Of a stretch of DNA of 64,000 nt, positions 27,404 through 36,792 are shown piece after piece. The notes below the pieces were generated by a model that was not told where the DNA came from, ran no database searches, and saw nothing but the letters and a program-made list of their open reading frames with translations. Position 1 is the first letter of the stretch. Every line of letters begins with the position of its first letter. The position numbers and the translations under genes were made by a program. Source of the DNA: Ruminiclostridium hungatei (lineage in GTDB: Bacteria > Bacillota > Clostridia > Acetivibrionales > DSM-1351); the NCBI RefSeq assembly GCF_002051585.1, contig NZ_MZGX01000007.1, positions 62,001 through 126,000 of the forward strand. The letters are read 5' to 3'.

Positions 27404-27925
27404 CTATGCCGGCTTAACCATGGTCACACCAAGCTCTACTATTCTTGGCTCACTCATGAGGTTAAGTATTACCTTTGCCCTTCCTTTCCTTTTGTCAACA
27501 GAACGAATGTATCCCTCCATTCCACACAGTGGACCTTCTATTACCTCAACTTTTCCGCCTGAAATACATACTTTGGAATATCCGATTATCTCGCTGTCAG
27601 AGGTCAGTCTGCATATGTTCTCAATTTCCTGCTGCAAAATTTGCTGAGGTCCGTCATTGTCTTTCAACAGCCTTATAACTCCCGGGATTCCTCTGAATAA
27701 ATCATAGGAATCATTTTGAATACATCCATTAAGGAGAATATATCCGGGAAACAGTATCCTTAATTTTTCCTGCCACCTTCCATGTTTTCTCTCATTCAAT
27801 CTCCTCTTCGGTACAACAGCCCTGAGTCCGTCCCGCATTTTGAGGTTGAGCCTGTCCTTGATTATATCCTCTTCACCGGTAACCACAAACAAGGCGTACC
27901 ATTTCTCTTTCGTTTTAAAGTCCAT
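27404..27925 (-). CDS. loaP: LoaP/NusG-type transcription antiterminator
   Basis: A 173-residue NusG paralogue. The NGN domain starts KEKWYALFVVTGEEDIIKDRL and has LRILFPGYILLN. The C-terminal KOW domain has GGKVEVIEGPLCGMEGYIRSVDKRKGRAKVIL. LoaP-type proteins in Firmicutes bind RNA polymerase and a leader RNA hairpin and carry transcription through terminators in long polysaccharide or antibiotic operons. This is the first gene of the locus, with a promoter and a hairpin upstream and a terminator just after it. The start at 27925 has GGAG 6 nt away; an ATG at 27949 lacks support. General NusG would be linked to secE and ribosomal genes, which is not the case here. Confidence 0.9.
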   Translation of the reverse strand: MDFKTKEKWYALFVVTGEEDIIKDRLNLKMRDGLRAVVPKRRLNERKHGRWQEKLRILFPGYILLNGCIQNDSYDLFRGIPGVIRLLKDNDGPQQILQQEIENICRLTSDSEIIGYSKVCISGGKVEVIEGPLCGMEGYIRSVDKRKGRAKVILNLMSEPRIVELGVTMVKPA

Positions 27926-27956
27926 TTCAAACTCCGTCCTTTTTTGCATGCCTTAT

Positions 27957-27980
27957 ACCAGGATTGTTGAAGAATCCGGT
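27957..27980 (-). promoter_or_regulatory. Hairpin in the loaP leader
   Basis: On the minus strand ACCGGATT and AATCC-T-GGT pair (8 bp with one bulged T) around a 7-nt loop, 31 nt upstream of the loaP start. It is the only clear structure between the predicted transcription start (about 27993) and loaP and may be a further binding site for the antiterminator. Confidence 0.35.
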
Positions 27981-27999
27981 TAAATTCCATTTATTTGAA

Positions 28000-28027
28000 A
28001 TTATACTCCGATACGTAATTTTGTAAA
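28000..28027 (-). promoter_or_regulatory. Sigma-A promoter of the polysaccharide operon
   Basis: TTTACA (28027-28022), a 16-bp spacer and TATAAT (28005-28000) on the minus strand, with one mismatch to consensus. Transcription would start near 27993, about 68 nt before loaP. Another TATAAT with a poor -35 lies near 28129. I see no gene in 27926-28210. Confidence 0.55.
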
Positions 28028-28210
28028 TTTAATACCTTCGCCATTTCCCATACAATAAAACAAATTTTCTACACAAAGTAATAATATATTGTAATAATCT
28101 ATGTTGCATTTGGGTAGGCGCTGTAATTATATGCCATAAATTTATCAGCTTACCTTCTGCCTCTATTTTATACATTTCCATACAGAAAGTTTTGAAATGG
28201 CTCTTGCGCA

Positions 28211-28255
28211 AAGAACCCCTGCAGGCTCACAATATTTGAGTCTGCAGGGGTTCTT
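28211..28255 (-). terminator. Terminator after the S41 protease gene
   Basis: AAGAACCCCTGCAG (28211-28224) and CTGCAGGGGTTCTT (28242-28255) form a perfect 14-bp stem with a 17-nt loop, 39 bp downstream of the protease stop. The following T-rich stretch on the minus strand is short, but the stem is very stable. It insulates the SLH-protease operon from the polysaccharide operon. Confidence 0.75.
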
Positions 28256-28293
28256 CCTGGATTACAGCATATTTTAATTTTTATATTTATATT

Positions 28294-29799
28294 CTACTTT
28301 ATCAACTGCACTGCCCTGGCATACACAGGGTCCTTAACCTGCTTAAGAGCAGCAAGGCGGCTGTTCAAAAGCTTTTGTGTACAAAAATCCAATACGCCGT
28401 AGCTGTAAACCTTGTTATCCTTCTGGAACTTTTTGATGGCGTCCACAGTCTTGCTGTCAAGCGTCATATCAGGATCATCAACATTATAATTCAAAAGCTT
28501 TAAAATATGCTCCGCATAAAATACATCGGTATATTTGCTTCCGAGTCTTGGTTTAACCGTGACAGTCAAAGCCTCAAGGAGGTTTACGGGCACATTGTCC
28601 TCAGTGAGCTTTTGATCGTCTACCTTCACATTGGGTTCTATACCCTTAAGGTCTATACAATCCCCATTAGGTGTATAATACAGGCCCGTAGTCAGTTTTG
28701 CCCAGCCTGCAAGCTGGCTGTCCTCTGGTTCGTATGTAAAATCATAAGCATTTACGGATTTAGGTTTCATATCCTTGTTCAGGCTTTCAAAGGCCCCGGT
28801 GTTTAAAATAGGATAGAATGCCTGTACTTTTGCTTTCCCGAAAGTTTTTGTGCCCACAACAACTCCTGCCTTTGTATCCTTTACTGCACCGGTGAAAATT
28901 TCCGAGGCACTGGCCGAGTTCTCGTTTACCAGCACAGCCAGTTTGTATTTAAGGCTTGAAAGCGAGGAATAGTAGGTCTCGTCAGTTTGCGCCCCATCTT
29001 TGAAATCCAATTTTGTAATAAGGCCCTTTGGCACAAACAACTGAGCCAGTTGAACAGCCTGATCCACATATCCTCCAGGATTATTCCGCAAATCCAGCAC
29101 CACCTTTGTTATCTTTTTTTCATCAAAGCTTCCAAGGGCTTCCACTACTCCACTGTAGGTGTTGCTGGAAAATGAATCTATGAGTATATAACCTATGGCA
29201 CCTCTGGCCTCGTAATGCACGGACGGAATATTTACCGATGCTCTGGACATCTCAAGATTGACTAAATCTTTCTCTCCCTGTCTGAGAAGCCCCAGCCTGA
29301 CCTTCGTGCCCGCCGGACCCTTTACCTTCGCCACAACGGCATCCAAAGCCTGACCGGCTACCGATACCCCGTCAACCTCTGCAATCTGGTCTCCCGAAAG
29401 AACTCCTGCCTTCCATGCCGGTGAATTTTTATATACTTTTACAATGGTTATGTACTTTGACTTTTCTTCAAGTTGAACCTGAACACCCACTCCCTCAACA
29501 GAACCTGCCAAGGAACCTACAAAGGAATAAAATTCATCGGATGAAAAGAACACCGAATAATCATCAAGTATGTCAAACATTTCTTGAAGCGTGGTTGCCT
29601 TGCTTAAAGCCTCCTGGGGTATTTCTCCGTTATACTTCTGTCTGATAAAATCTCTGGCACTCTCCAGATATTGCTCCTGAACGGTTATCTGTGTTTGGCC
29701 GCTCCCCTGGCCTTCAGCGGCAACAGTGCCAAAACTGAAGACTGACATGAGTATGGCCAGAGACAGAATTACCGCAGAAAATCTCTTTAGCTTGTTCAT
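28294..29799 (-). CDS. S41 C-terminal processing protease with PDZ and peptidoglycan-binding domains
   Basis: A secreted carboxyl-terminal processing protease of 501 residues. A signal peptide covers about residues 1-28. A PDZ domain follows (GVGVQVQL, NSPAWKAGVLSGDQIAEVDG, residues about 100-185), then the S41 core with LDLRNNPGG, NENSASASEIFTG (Ser297) and TFGKAKVQ (Lys322), the Ser-Lys dyad. The C-terminal 90 residues look like a peptidoglycan-binding-1 domain. A substrate-binding loop between the core and the tail is longer than in simple CtpA. It is last in an operon with two SLH proteins, which could be substrates. The start at 29799 follows GAGAGGA. Confidence 0.93.
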   Translation of the reverse strand: MNKLKRFSAVILSLAILMSVFSFGTVAAEGQGSGQTQITVQEQYLESARDFIRQKYNGEIPQEALSKATTLQEMFDILDDYSVFFSSDEFYSFVGSLAGSVEGVGVQVQLEEKSKYITIVKVYKNSPAWKAGVLSGDQIAEVDGVSVAGQALDAVVAKVKGPAGTKVRLGLLRQGEKDLVNLEMSRASVNIPSVHYEARGAIGYILIDSFSSNTYSGVVEALGSFDEKKITKVVLDLRNNPGGYVDQAVQLAQLFVPKGLITKLDFKDGAQTDETYYSSLSSLKYKLAVLVNENSASASEIFTGAVKDTKAGVVVGTKTFGKAKVQAFYPILNTGAFESLNKDMKPKSVNAYDFTYEPEDSQLAGWAKLTTGLYYTPNGDCIDLKGIEPNVKVDDQKLTEDNVPVNLLEALTVTVKPRLGSKYTDVFYAEHILKLLNYNVDDPDMTLDSKTVDAIKKFQKDNKVYSYGVLDFCTQKLLNSRLAALKQVKDPVYARAVQLIK

Positions 29800-29883
29800 T
29801 GGCTTAGGTCCTCTCTGAATGGTAAAATGTTGTACTAGTATATTATACAGCCACTTTTCCATATATCACATTTAAAATTAAAA

Positions 29884-31527
29884 TTAATAGCTTATGAGCT
29901 TTTCCATGTACTCTTTTCTTATATCCTTGCCCATATAGTCAATATATGCCTTCATCATATCTGCATATTTTGCCTTGGTTATCCTGTCGTTGGGATAAAT
30001 ATATCCCTTTGCGTCCCCGGATATAAGTCCTATTTTTTCAGCCACATACATTGGCGCTCTTGCATAGGAAGGTATCTTGTCATTGTCCTTGAAGCCTGTG
30101 ACCGGAACCGGGTTCGGGGCCAGACTGTTGAGCCCCAGGGTGTTAACCATCATCGCCACCGCTTCTGAAACCGTAATAAGATCATCAGGTCTGAATTTGC
30201 TTTTTCCATTGCCTGATATAACACCTCTTTTTAGGGCATTGCTTATACTCTCAAAATCTCCCCGGTTTACTGAAACATCCGCAAAGGGTGAAGTAACCAC
30301 AGTATTTTTTGTAGTTCTGGAAGGCGTTGTTTTTGCTTTAAATGCGGGATCAAGAGGTACTTCCGGAGCCACCTTCAAAAAGGCGTCCACAAATTCGGCT
30401 CTGCTTATGTACTCCTGAGGATCAAAGGCCTCCGCATTTTCAAAAGCCTCAAGGCCAAACAGCAAGGCAATATTTTCCTCAGAGGCATGACCTCTTATTT
30501 GATTAAGGTTTGGTGAAACAAGTCTGGTCGAACTTGGAAAGCTTTCAAGCTTCAAATCACCTGCATATGGCACCAGTTTGGTAGTAGGCAGCTTCTTTTT
30601 ATCCAATTCACTTAATACTGCAGTATATTTCAGGACATTTTCATTCGCCTGTGTCTGGACATAACCCCCTTGAATACTTGATTGTTCCGGAAGGTTCTCA
30701 TAATATTTAAGTTCTTTTTTAGTCGTGGTAGAGACCTCCATTTTTATATTTCCCACAGTGACAGGAGCCTTCCCGGCTCTTTGCTGAACAATCTCCTGGT
30801 TTATGAGCTGAGCCTCAGCAGAGCTCCAGTACTGGTCATAGCCGGTATAGCTGGCAGTGGAGTTTACAGTGACATAATCGGACCCCGTAGTTCCCATTCT
30901 GTACTTCTTCCTGCTGATTATTTCACCCTGAAAATAGTTTACCGCAGGTTTCATATCATTAAGAATGGACTTTGTCAGCTCATAATCTGCTATGGATGAG
31001 ATTATATACACCGCGCCTCCAACCTTGGCATTCTCGGTGGCCTTTGTCAACTGCGTGGACTCCACCTTCTGTCCGTTGGCCTTGGGCGTTATGGTGGTTA
31101 CAAAGGTCAGAGACCTTGTAAGGGTGTCCTGAGTGCCGTTTTTGAGGGAATACACATAAGTGCTGGTTAAAACCTGTGATTTTGTTTTTGTATCTTCCTT
31201 AAGCTTTTTTGTAAGGGTCAGTTTGCCCTTCAGTATTACCGGTACTCCCGTAAGGAAAAAAGGCTCCTGGTAGTCAAACTCATATTTGCTGGAAGAGGAC
31301 AGGTTTGTCATACTGGGGGTTTCACCGGAGGATATCCCTCCCTCATAGCCGCTGTCTCCCTGTCTTGCCTGGACACCCGCAGGACTGATTGTCAAAAGGA
31401 AGCTTACCGCCAGAATCAGGCTCACGGCAGTCCTCCTTGCAGGTACTCTCACAGTTTCCCCACCTGGTCCGGCCCTGTGGCGTTTTTTTTGCTTTTCAGT
31501 TTTTGATTTTAGAAATAGATTATGCAA
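29884..31527 (-). CDS. SLH-domain surface protein (547 aa)
   Basis: A secreted protein with a late signal peptide (hydrophobic stretch at about residues 33-52 after a basic N-terminus). A region of unknown fold rich in beta-strand and Thr/Ser follows. Three C-terminal SLH domains start near residue 350 (IRGHASEENIALLFG, FADVSVNRGDFESISNALKRGVISGNG, FKDNDKIPSYARAPMYVAEKIGLISGD). SLH domains bind pyruvylated secondary cell-wall polymers. The start is a TTG at 31527 with GGAGG 9 nt upstream; no ATG is nearby. It begins 25 bp after the stop of the larger SLH gene, so the two are cotranscribed. Confidence 0.9.
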   Translation of the reverse strand: MHNLFLKSKTEKQKKRHRAGPGGETVRVPARRTAVSLILAVSFLLTISPAGVQARQGDSGYEGGISSGETPSMTNLSSSSKYEFDYQEPFFLTGVPVILKGKLTLTKKLKEDTKTKSQVLTSTYVYSLKNGTQDTLTRSLTFVTTITPKANGQKVESTQLTKATENAKVGGAVYIISSIADYELTKSILNDMKPAVNYFQGEIISRKKYRMGTTGSDYVTVNSTASYTGYDQYWSSAEAQLINQEIVQQRAGKAPVTVGNIKMEVSTTTKKELKYYENLPEQSSIQGGYVQTQANENVLKYTAVLSELDKKKLPTTKLVPYAGDLKLESFPSSTRLVSPNLNQIRGHASEENIALLFGLEAFENAEAFDPQEYISRAEFVDAFLKVAPEVPLDPAFKAKTTPSRTTKNTVVTSPFADVSVNRGDFESISNALKRGVISGNGKSKFRPDDLITVSEAVAMMVNTLGLNSLAPNPVPVTGFKDNDKIPSYARAPMYVAEKIGLISGDAKGYIYPNDRITKAKYADMMKAYIDYMGKDIRKEYMEKLISY

Positions 31528-31552
31528 AATACCTGACCTCCGACTGTTTTAT

Positions 31553-34500
31553 CTATTCTTCCACTATTACTATATAGGCATCTCCTGTTGTGGCACTGTC
31601 TTTCTTCAATATCCTGAGCTTGTCACCCTTTTTCAGCTCGGAAGGATTAATTCTCACATTATTTTTGATTACCAGTGAATTTGCAAGCAGGTTGACCTTA
31701 CTGTCAGCAATGCTTACATATATATTCGAAGACGAATTGTAGTACCTGCAGTTTTTCAGTTCCAGGGCCGTAGGCTGTGACACCAGATTCCCTTCCTCGT
31801 CCACCGTACCCCCGGAAGCCATTGCAAGCTCACCTGTTACATTTACGTTTCCATAGGGGGCAGTGCTTATTTCAACTGCATTTGTGCCATTGCTCAAGAT
31901 ATAAATCGTCCTGTCCCTGAAAGTATCCGCACTGTTGCTGCTGATAAAATCACCCTGTCCCACAATGCCGTCTGTGTCTGTAATCCTTGTATCAGCACTG
32001 AGAGTAAAGGTTATGGGAGTATTGGCATATTCCCAGTTCACTCCGCTCAGTCTTGAATAGGATTGCAGTGTAACATTCTTATATGGATCGATAGCGGTAA
32101 TTCTTCCTCTGTATAGCTGCACTGCGTCTGTCCCGGCTCTTTGCTCCACCGAAACCACTCCTGCCACCAGCGTTCCGCTGGCGGAATCCCTGTTTGCAAC
32201 CACGTATGCATAGTCATTGGCTGCCACACTGCTTCCCTGAACAAGTCTGCCATCCTTTACAACAATGGTCCCCTTGTCATAGGTGATGCTGGTCAGCGCC
32301 TGCTGCAGCGTGAACCTGTTAGTGCCGGCAGTATACACCTTGTCATTGTATGGGACCTCAAGGTCGTTTGTAAAGTTGGCCATTACTATATTTTCATTGT
32401 TGCCGTAGTCCCTCTCGCTTACCAGGTACACAACCGCTCCCGGCAAGTATTTGTTCATGTCCTTCACAGGCTGGGCCGTACCTCCGTAATATGCGGCAAA
32501 GTTATCCCCAAGTCTCAGGGATTTCATGGGCTCAACCTCATCCTTGACCCAGACGCCCTTTCGCAATACCCATGGATCACTTAACAGTATCTGATTTGAC
32601 AGGCTGTTATAGCTGCTGAATTTACCTTTATATATATTTGCTACAAGTTTGTCTCCGCTTTCTATGGTTATTTCCTTCAGCCTTGTGAGATTGGGAGCTT
32701 CATTTATAAGAAGCTTTACCCTGTCGCCATCCTTTAACTGGCTGATTTTAGACAGCCTGCCGTCCTTTATTACATTAACGCCGTCAGTGTTGTACTGCAG
32801 TATGCCCTTATCGGTTTCCACAGTAATGGAACTGAGCTTTTTGGAAACAACTTTTCCATAGCGGACGGTATAGTTGTCAACACTGCTTATTGAGGAAACC
32901 GCACCTGTTTCGTCTATTCTCACAAACACCGTATCTCCCGGCTCTATATCCTCCAAGACCGCGGGCTGGTGGTTTTTATAAACCTGGACACTGTTGGGGT
33001 CGGAATAATTGAAGGTTCTCAAGGCTGAAAGCTCCAGGGGAGTCTTTCCTGATCCGTCCACGTTATACAGCGTAAGGTAACCCAACTGGGGATTGTTTTC
33101 TTCAACAATACCTGCCGCCAGTCCCAGTTCACGCTCCTTCTTGACTGTAATAGGAACAATCTCTGTTACGATATTTTGCTTCAAGCCTATGATAACCACC
33201 GAATCCGGCAGTATGGAAGTCATATTCACAGGCCCCTTTGTTATTGCATTTAAAATGTTATTTGAATAGGTCCTGTTCTCATAGACAACATTTCCGTTTA
33301 CAGTCTGTCTGACAGGGTCTGCTATATCCTGGGTGGGATATTTGACGGCCTGTGTAAGTGGAGTATAGTTTATGGTTCTTGCAGTATTGGCCACACTATT
33401 CACTATAGCTGCCACATAGCTGACCTCTCCGCTGTTGGAAAGCACACGGGCATACCTTACTGTCCTGTCGTCCATACCTGCTATGTATTCAAGCCTGTCG
33501 CCCTTTTTCAGGCTCTGGGAATTTGAAATTGTTCCGTCTCTGAAAACCGGAATTTCAGTCCTGTAAGCCTCCTGGACTTTTCCCGTCTGTTCGTTTGAAG
33601 TGGTTGAGGGTGCCTGGTAACGGGTTTCAGCCACCAGTTCATCCAAAAGTCCATCCGAGTTTCTTACAACAAGGGTGGTATAGTCAATTCTGTAGCCCTT
33701 TGATGTATCCTTTGTCTTCTGTATGTCTTCAACGGTTGCTGTCCGCTTTTCCATGCTCTTTAAGGGCAATATCACATTTTCGGCATTTTTAAGTATCCTT
33801 GCCGCCTGCTCTCTGGTGACGGCTTTCTTGGGATTAAAGCTGCCCTTGCCGTCACCGCTCATAATATTATTCTGCAAAACTGCTTCTATGTAAGGTACAT
33901 TTTCGGGAATGGCACTGTTCCAATCGGAAAAATTATTGAAAAGCTCCTGTTCCTCGTAGGCAGGCGGCAGCATGAGCGCCTTGGCCAGCCAGGTGGCAAA
34001 CTCCTGCCTTTGTACTGCTGCTCCTCTGATAAAATCACCTGCTTCAAGTCCGCTTTGGTCGGAATTCATGGCGTCGGCCAGCTCCTGCCGGGTTATAAGG
34101 CCCTCGTTGGCCGCCAGTTGTATACTGCCGTCATAGAGTATGGCCTGCAGGCTGGTTTTCTTCTGGGCCGCAGATCTGGCTGCATTTAAGGCTTGTCCCT
34201 GGGCAGTTATGTCCTGTACCCTGTTGGCAGCCATATACGCCAGATACAGTGCCGTTTCCTTTGACACAGTTCCATTCGGATTGAACTTTGTATTTCCAAA
34301 GCCCTTTAGCAAATCAAGGGCGCCATTCTGGTAAATGGCATCCTTCAAATCATAAGACGCGTTGCCTATATCCGTATATTTAAGATTGTTTATAACAGCC
34401 TGTCCGTTAGGAGTGGCTGTATATGTATTTACTATTGCCTCTTTACTCACAGCGGCAAACACAAGGCTTGACTGTGCCATAACAGCAAATGCAACCGCCG

Positions 34501-34576
34501 CTGCCATAATTTTGGTTAGCCGTCCGGAATTGTTCCTGGAAATGGTATTAGTATTTGAAGACTTAAAATGATTCAT
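31553..34576 (-). CDS. SLH-domain surface protein (1007 aa)
   Basis: A large secreted protein with a signal peptide (about residues 20-45) and three N-terminal SLH domains. The first (YTDIGNASYDLKDAIYQNGALDLLKG) and third (FSDWNSAIPENVPYIEAVLQNNIMSGDG) are clear; the middle one is diverged. The remaining roughly 700 residues form a chain of small beta-rich units with recurring phrases such as KDGRL, GDRVKLLIN and GDTVFVRID. No catalytic motif is visible, so a structural S-layer role is likely. The start at 34576 has an AGGT site 2-3 nt away and GGGG further upstream. It leads the operon with the second SLH protein and the S41 protease. Confidence 0.9.
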   Translation of the reverse strand: MNHFKSSNTNTISRNNSGRLTKIMAAAVAFAVMAQSSLVFAAVSKEAIVNTYTATPNGQAVINNLKYTDIGNASYDLKDAIYQNGALDLLKGFGNTKFNPNGTVSKETALYLAYMAANRVQDITAQGQALNAARSAAQKKTSLQAILYDGSIQLAANEGLITRQELADAMNSDQSGLEAGDFIRGAAVQRQEFATWLAKALMLPPAYEEQELFNNFSDWNSAIPENVPYIEAVLQNNIMSGDGKGSFNPKKAVTREQAARILKNAENVILPLKSMEKRTATVEDIQKTKDTSKGYRIDYTTLVVRNSDGLLDELVAETRYQAPSTTSNEQTGKVQEAYRTEIPVFRDGTISNSQSLKKGDRLEYIAGMDDRTVRYARVLSNSGEVSYVAAIVNSVANTARTINYTPLTQAVKYPTQDIADPVRQTVNGNVVYENRTYSNNILNAITKGPVNMTSILPDSVVIIGLKQNIVTEIVPITVKKERELGLAAGIVEENNPQLGYLTLYNVDGSGKTPLELSALRTFNYSDPNSVQVYKNHQPAVLEDIEPGDTVFVRIDETGAVSSISSVDNYTVRYGKVVSKKLSSITVETDKGILQYNTDGVNVIKDGRLSKISQLKDGDRVKLLINEAPNLTRLKEITIESGDKLVANIYKGKFSSYNSLSNQILLSDPWVLRKGVWVKDEVEPMKSLRLGDNFAAYYGGTAQPVKDMNKYLPGAVVYLVSERDYGNNENIVMANFTNDLEVPYNDKVYTAGTNRFTLQQALTSITYDKGTIVVKDGRLVQGSSVAANDYAYVVANRDSASGTLVAGVVSVEQRAGTDAVQLYRGRITAIDPYKNVTLQSYSRLSGVNWEYANTPITFTLSADTRITDTDGIVGQGDFISSNSADTFRDRTIYILSNGTNAVEISTAPYGNVNVTGELAMASGGTVDEEGNLVSQPTALELKNCRYYNSSSNIYVSIADSKVNLLANSLVIKNNVRINPSELKKGDKLRILKKDSATTGDAYIVIVEE

Positions 34577-34620
34577 TTACCTGACCCCTGTATCTAGAAA
34601 ATTTTTCTCTATATGCTTAT

Positions 34621-34631
34621 TATATCGGCTT
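34621..34631 (-). promoter_or_regulatory. Promoter-like element AAGCCGATATA upstream of the SLH operon
   Basis: On the minus strand AAGCCGATATAAT lies 45-55 bp before the SLH start codon. It overlaps both a TATAAT and a GCCGATAT that resembles the -10 of motility sigma-D promoters (GCCGATAA). The same AAGCCGATATA sequence occurs at 57229-57239 upstream of another SLH gene. The -35 match is poor for either sigma factor. A second GCCGATAT lies at 34665-34672. Confidence 0.4.
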
Positions 34632-34886
34632 TTTTTGGATATTTATTATTAAAGTTTCATTACAATATCGGCCTTGCCTGCATGTAAATGTTCCGGAAAA
34701 GGCGGGTTTTCCGCTTTCAGTCATCCTTCATATGCTCGTCCAATTAAGTTTACCATAATATACTCATTACTCTTACTGACTGTTTTTCCGATACAAGAAA
34801 AGGATGCAGTCAGGCAGACTGATTGTGACAGAATAGCACAGCTTTGTTATTTTTTTGCGGGTTGCATGTTATACACGTTAATATCG

Positions 34887-34895
34887 TGGTATTAT
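34887..34895 (+). promoter_or_regulatory. Extended -10 promoter candidate for the chemoreceptor
   Basis: TGGTATTAT on the plus strand has the TGn extension and a near-consensus -10. A -35 of TTGCAT lies 22 bp upstream, which is too far, so recognition would rest on the extended -10. The rest of the divergent gap 34577-34955 is AT-rich, with no further gene or riboswitch that I can recognise. Confidence 0.35.
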
Positions 34896-34955
34896 ACTCG
34901 TAAAAGTAATGATGTGCAGGTCCTTAAAAAATAATAGATTTATGGAGATGATAAT

Positions 34956-36650
34956 ATGAAGATCAAAGCAAAGTTAGTCCTTTCCTTTACTGCTGTTCTG
35001 CTGCTTTTTGCCCTTTTTGTATTCTTTCTTGTCTATATAGAAGTATCGGGAATAGTTACCGGCAACTACCAGGAAAATATTGAAAAAAATGCGAACTTGT
35101 CTTTAGCCTTTTTTGATGAAAGATATCCAGGTGATTGGAATATCAAAGACGGAGCACTTTACAAGGGTGATGAAAAAATTAATGACTCCACTGAATTTGT
35201 GGATACGGTCAAAGAGGAAAGCGGCTATTATGCTACAATATTCCTGGACGACACCAGAGTGTCCACAAATGTACCCGGTGAAAACGGTAACAGAGCAGTG
35301 GGAACAAAGGCCTCCTCTGCTGTTGCCACCACTGTTCTGCAGGAAGGCAAAACCTACAGGGGCACTGCAATGGTTCAAGGCAATAACTGCTTTACATATT
35401 ATACTCCACTTAAGGACTCAGGCGGTAAAATAATAGGCATGTGGTTTGTAGGAGTCGATAAAACTGTTATAGACAGGCAGATAACCGGCATCGTGACCGT
35501 CATAGCTGCTCTAATTGCTGTTTCCCTGCTGGTGGGTGCGGTACTGGCCTTCTACATAGGCCATGTATTGAGCAAGGCCATAGGCAGGATCAACACCCAA
35601 CTTAACAAATTTTCAGAAGGAGATTTCAGTGACACTCTGGATGAAAAAAGCTTTAAATTAAGCGGTGAACTTGGGGAGATATCCAAGTCTGCCCACAAAA
35701 TGCAGCAAGCTGTTCATGGAATCATAGAATCTGTCATAGGTGAATCCTCTAAAATCAATCAGGCCATGGCACATACCTACAGCGAAATTTCCTCTCTTAC
35801 CGGCAATATTGAAGATGTTTCCGCAACTACCCAGCAGTTGTCGGCAGGAATGCAGCAAACCGCGGCCACAATGGAGGAGATGAATGCAACCTCGTCAGAA
35901 ATAGAGTCCGCAGTTGAAAATATTGCCAAAAAGGCTCAGGAAACTTCCTTTGCAGCAAAGGAAATCAACGCAAAGTCACTGGCGCTGAAAGCTACAGCAA
36001 AAGAATCCAGGGATCACGCATACAATATCTATCAGTCCACAAACACAGAACTGAAAAAAGCAATTGAGCAAAGCCAATCCATAGAACAGATCAGGCTTTT
36101 ATCCGATGCAATCATGCAGATTACCAGCCAGACCAACCTGCTGGCACTGAATGCAGCTATTGAAGCCTCAAGAGCAGGTGAAGCCGGCCGCGGCTTTGCC
36201 GTTGTGGCCGATGAGATAAGAAAACTGGCCGAAGACTCTAAAAAAGCGGTGGGAGAAATTCAGAGCGTTACCAAAAATGTCCTTGTGGCGGTGGAAAACC
36301 TTGTGTCAGGCTCACAAAGCATTTTATCCTTTATTGAATCGACGGTTATCAGAGACTATGGCAGCCAGGTTGAGGCAAGCGAGCAATACAGCAGCGATGC
36401 TGCCCGTATTGATGAACTGGTATTTGAGTTCAGCTCCACCTCCGAAGAGCTCCTGGTATCAATCAGCAATATGATGAAGGCCATAAACGAAGTCACTATT
36501 TCCACTAACGAAGCTGCGGAAGGCACTTCCAACATCGCTGTCAAAGCATCGGAAATACTGGAAAAGGGCAATGAAGTGGTAAAAGCCTCCCAGGATACAA
36601 AAGCGGCTTCGGAAAAACTTAAAACCTATATGTCCGATTTTAAAATTTAA
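34956..36650 (+). CDS. Methyl-accepting chemotaxis protein
   Basis: The only plus-strand gene. A 564-residue chemoreceptor with membrane helices at about residues 7-27 and 172-196 and a roughly 140-residue outer ligand domain of the single-Cache type ([39 protein letters not shown]). A HAMP domain follows, then the signalling domain with the hairpin tip [33 protein letters not shown]. The typical Gram-positive methylation helices flank the tip. It senses an extracellular ligand and controls CheA. No chemotaxis or flagellar genes are close by. The start has GGAG 8 nt upstream. Confidence 0.95.
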   Translation: MKIKAKLVLSFTAVLLLFALFVFFLVYIEVSGIVTGNYQENIEKNANLSLAFFDERYPGDWNIKDGALYKGDEKINDSTEFVDTVKEESGYYATIFLDDTRVSTNVPGENGNRAVGTKASSAVATTVLQEGKTYRGTAMVQGNNCFTYYTPLKDSGGKIIGMWFVGVDKTVIDRQITGIVTVIAALIAVSLLVGAVLAFYIGHVLSKAIGRINTQLNKFSEGDFSDTLDEKSFKLSGELGEISKSAHKMQQAVHGIIESVIGESSKINQAMAHTYSEISSLTGNIEDVSATTQQLSAGMQQTAATMEEMNATSSEIESAVENIAKKAQETSFAAKEINAKSLALKATAKESRDHAYNIYQSTNTELKKAIEQSQSIEQIRLLSDAIMQITSQTNLLALNAAIEASRAGEAGRGFAVVADEIRKLAEDSKKAVGEIQSVTKNVLVAVENLVSGSQSILSFIESTVIRDYGSQVEASEQYSSDAARIDELVFEFSSTSEELLVSISNMMKAINEVTISTNEAAEGTSNIAVKASEILEKGNEVVKASQDTKAASEKLKTYMSDFKI

Positions 36651-36729
36651 GAGCTTTTAATATACTTTTCCGAGGTGATGAGGTGATGAAGTAAGTTTTT
36701 AAAATCGTAATAAGATTAACCCTGTTAAA

Positions 36730-36758
36730 AAGACCGGCTGATGCTTTCAGCCGGTCTT
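36730..36758 (-). terminator. Intrinsic terminator after the foldase gene
   Basis: AAGACCGGCTG (36730-36740) and CAGCCGGTCTT (36748-36758) form a perfect 11-bp stem with a 7-nt loop. On the minus strand it is followed by TTTAA, making five T in a row with the stem end. It lies between two convergent genes and may also stop the plus-strand chemoreceptor message. Confidence 0.8.
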
Positions 36759-36792
36759 CCAATTCTCTATGATTTGCAATAGCATACGTCTT

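Noticed and set aside
28029-28211. 60-residue ORF in the loaP leader region
   Set aside because: No ribosome site, overlaps the predicted operon promoter at 28000-28027 and has no leader-like similarity to the precursors.
34577-34955. c-di-GMP or other riboswitch between the divergent SLH and chemoreceptor genes
   Set aside because: I could not match the conserved core of any riboswitch class; only promoter-like boxes were supported.
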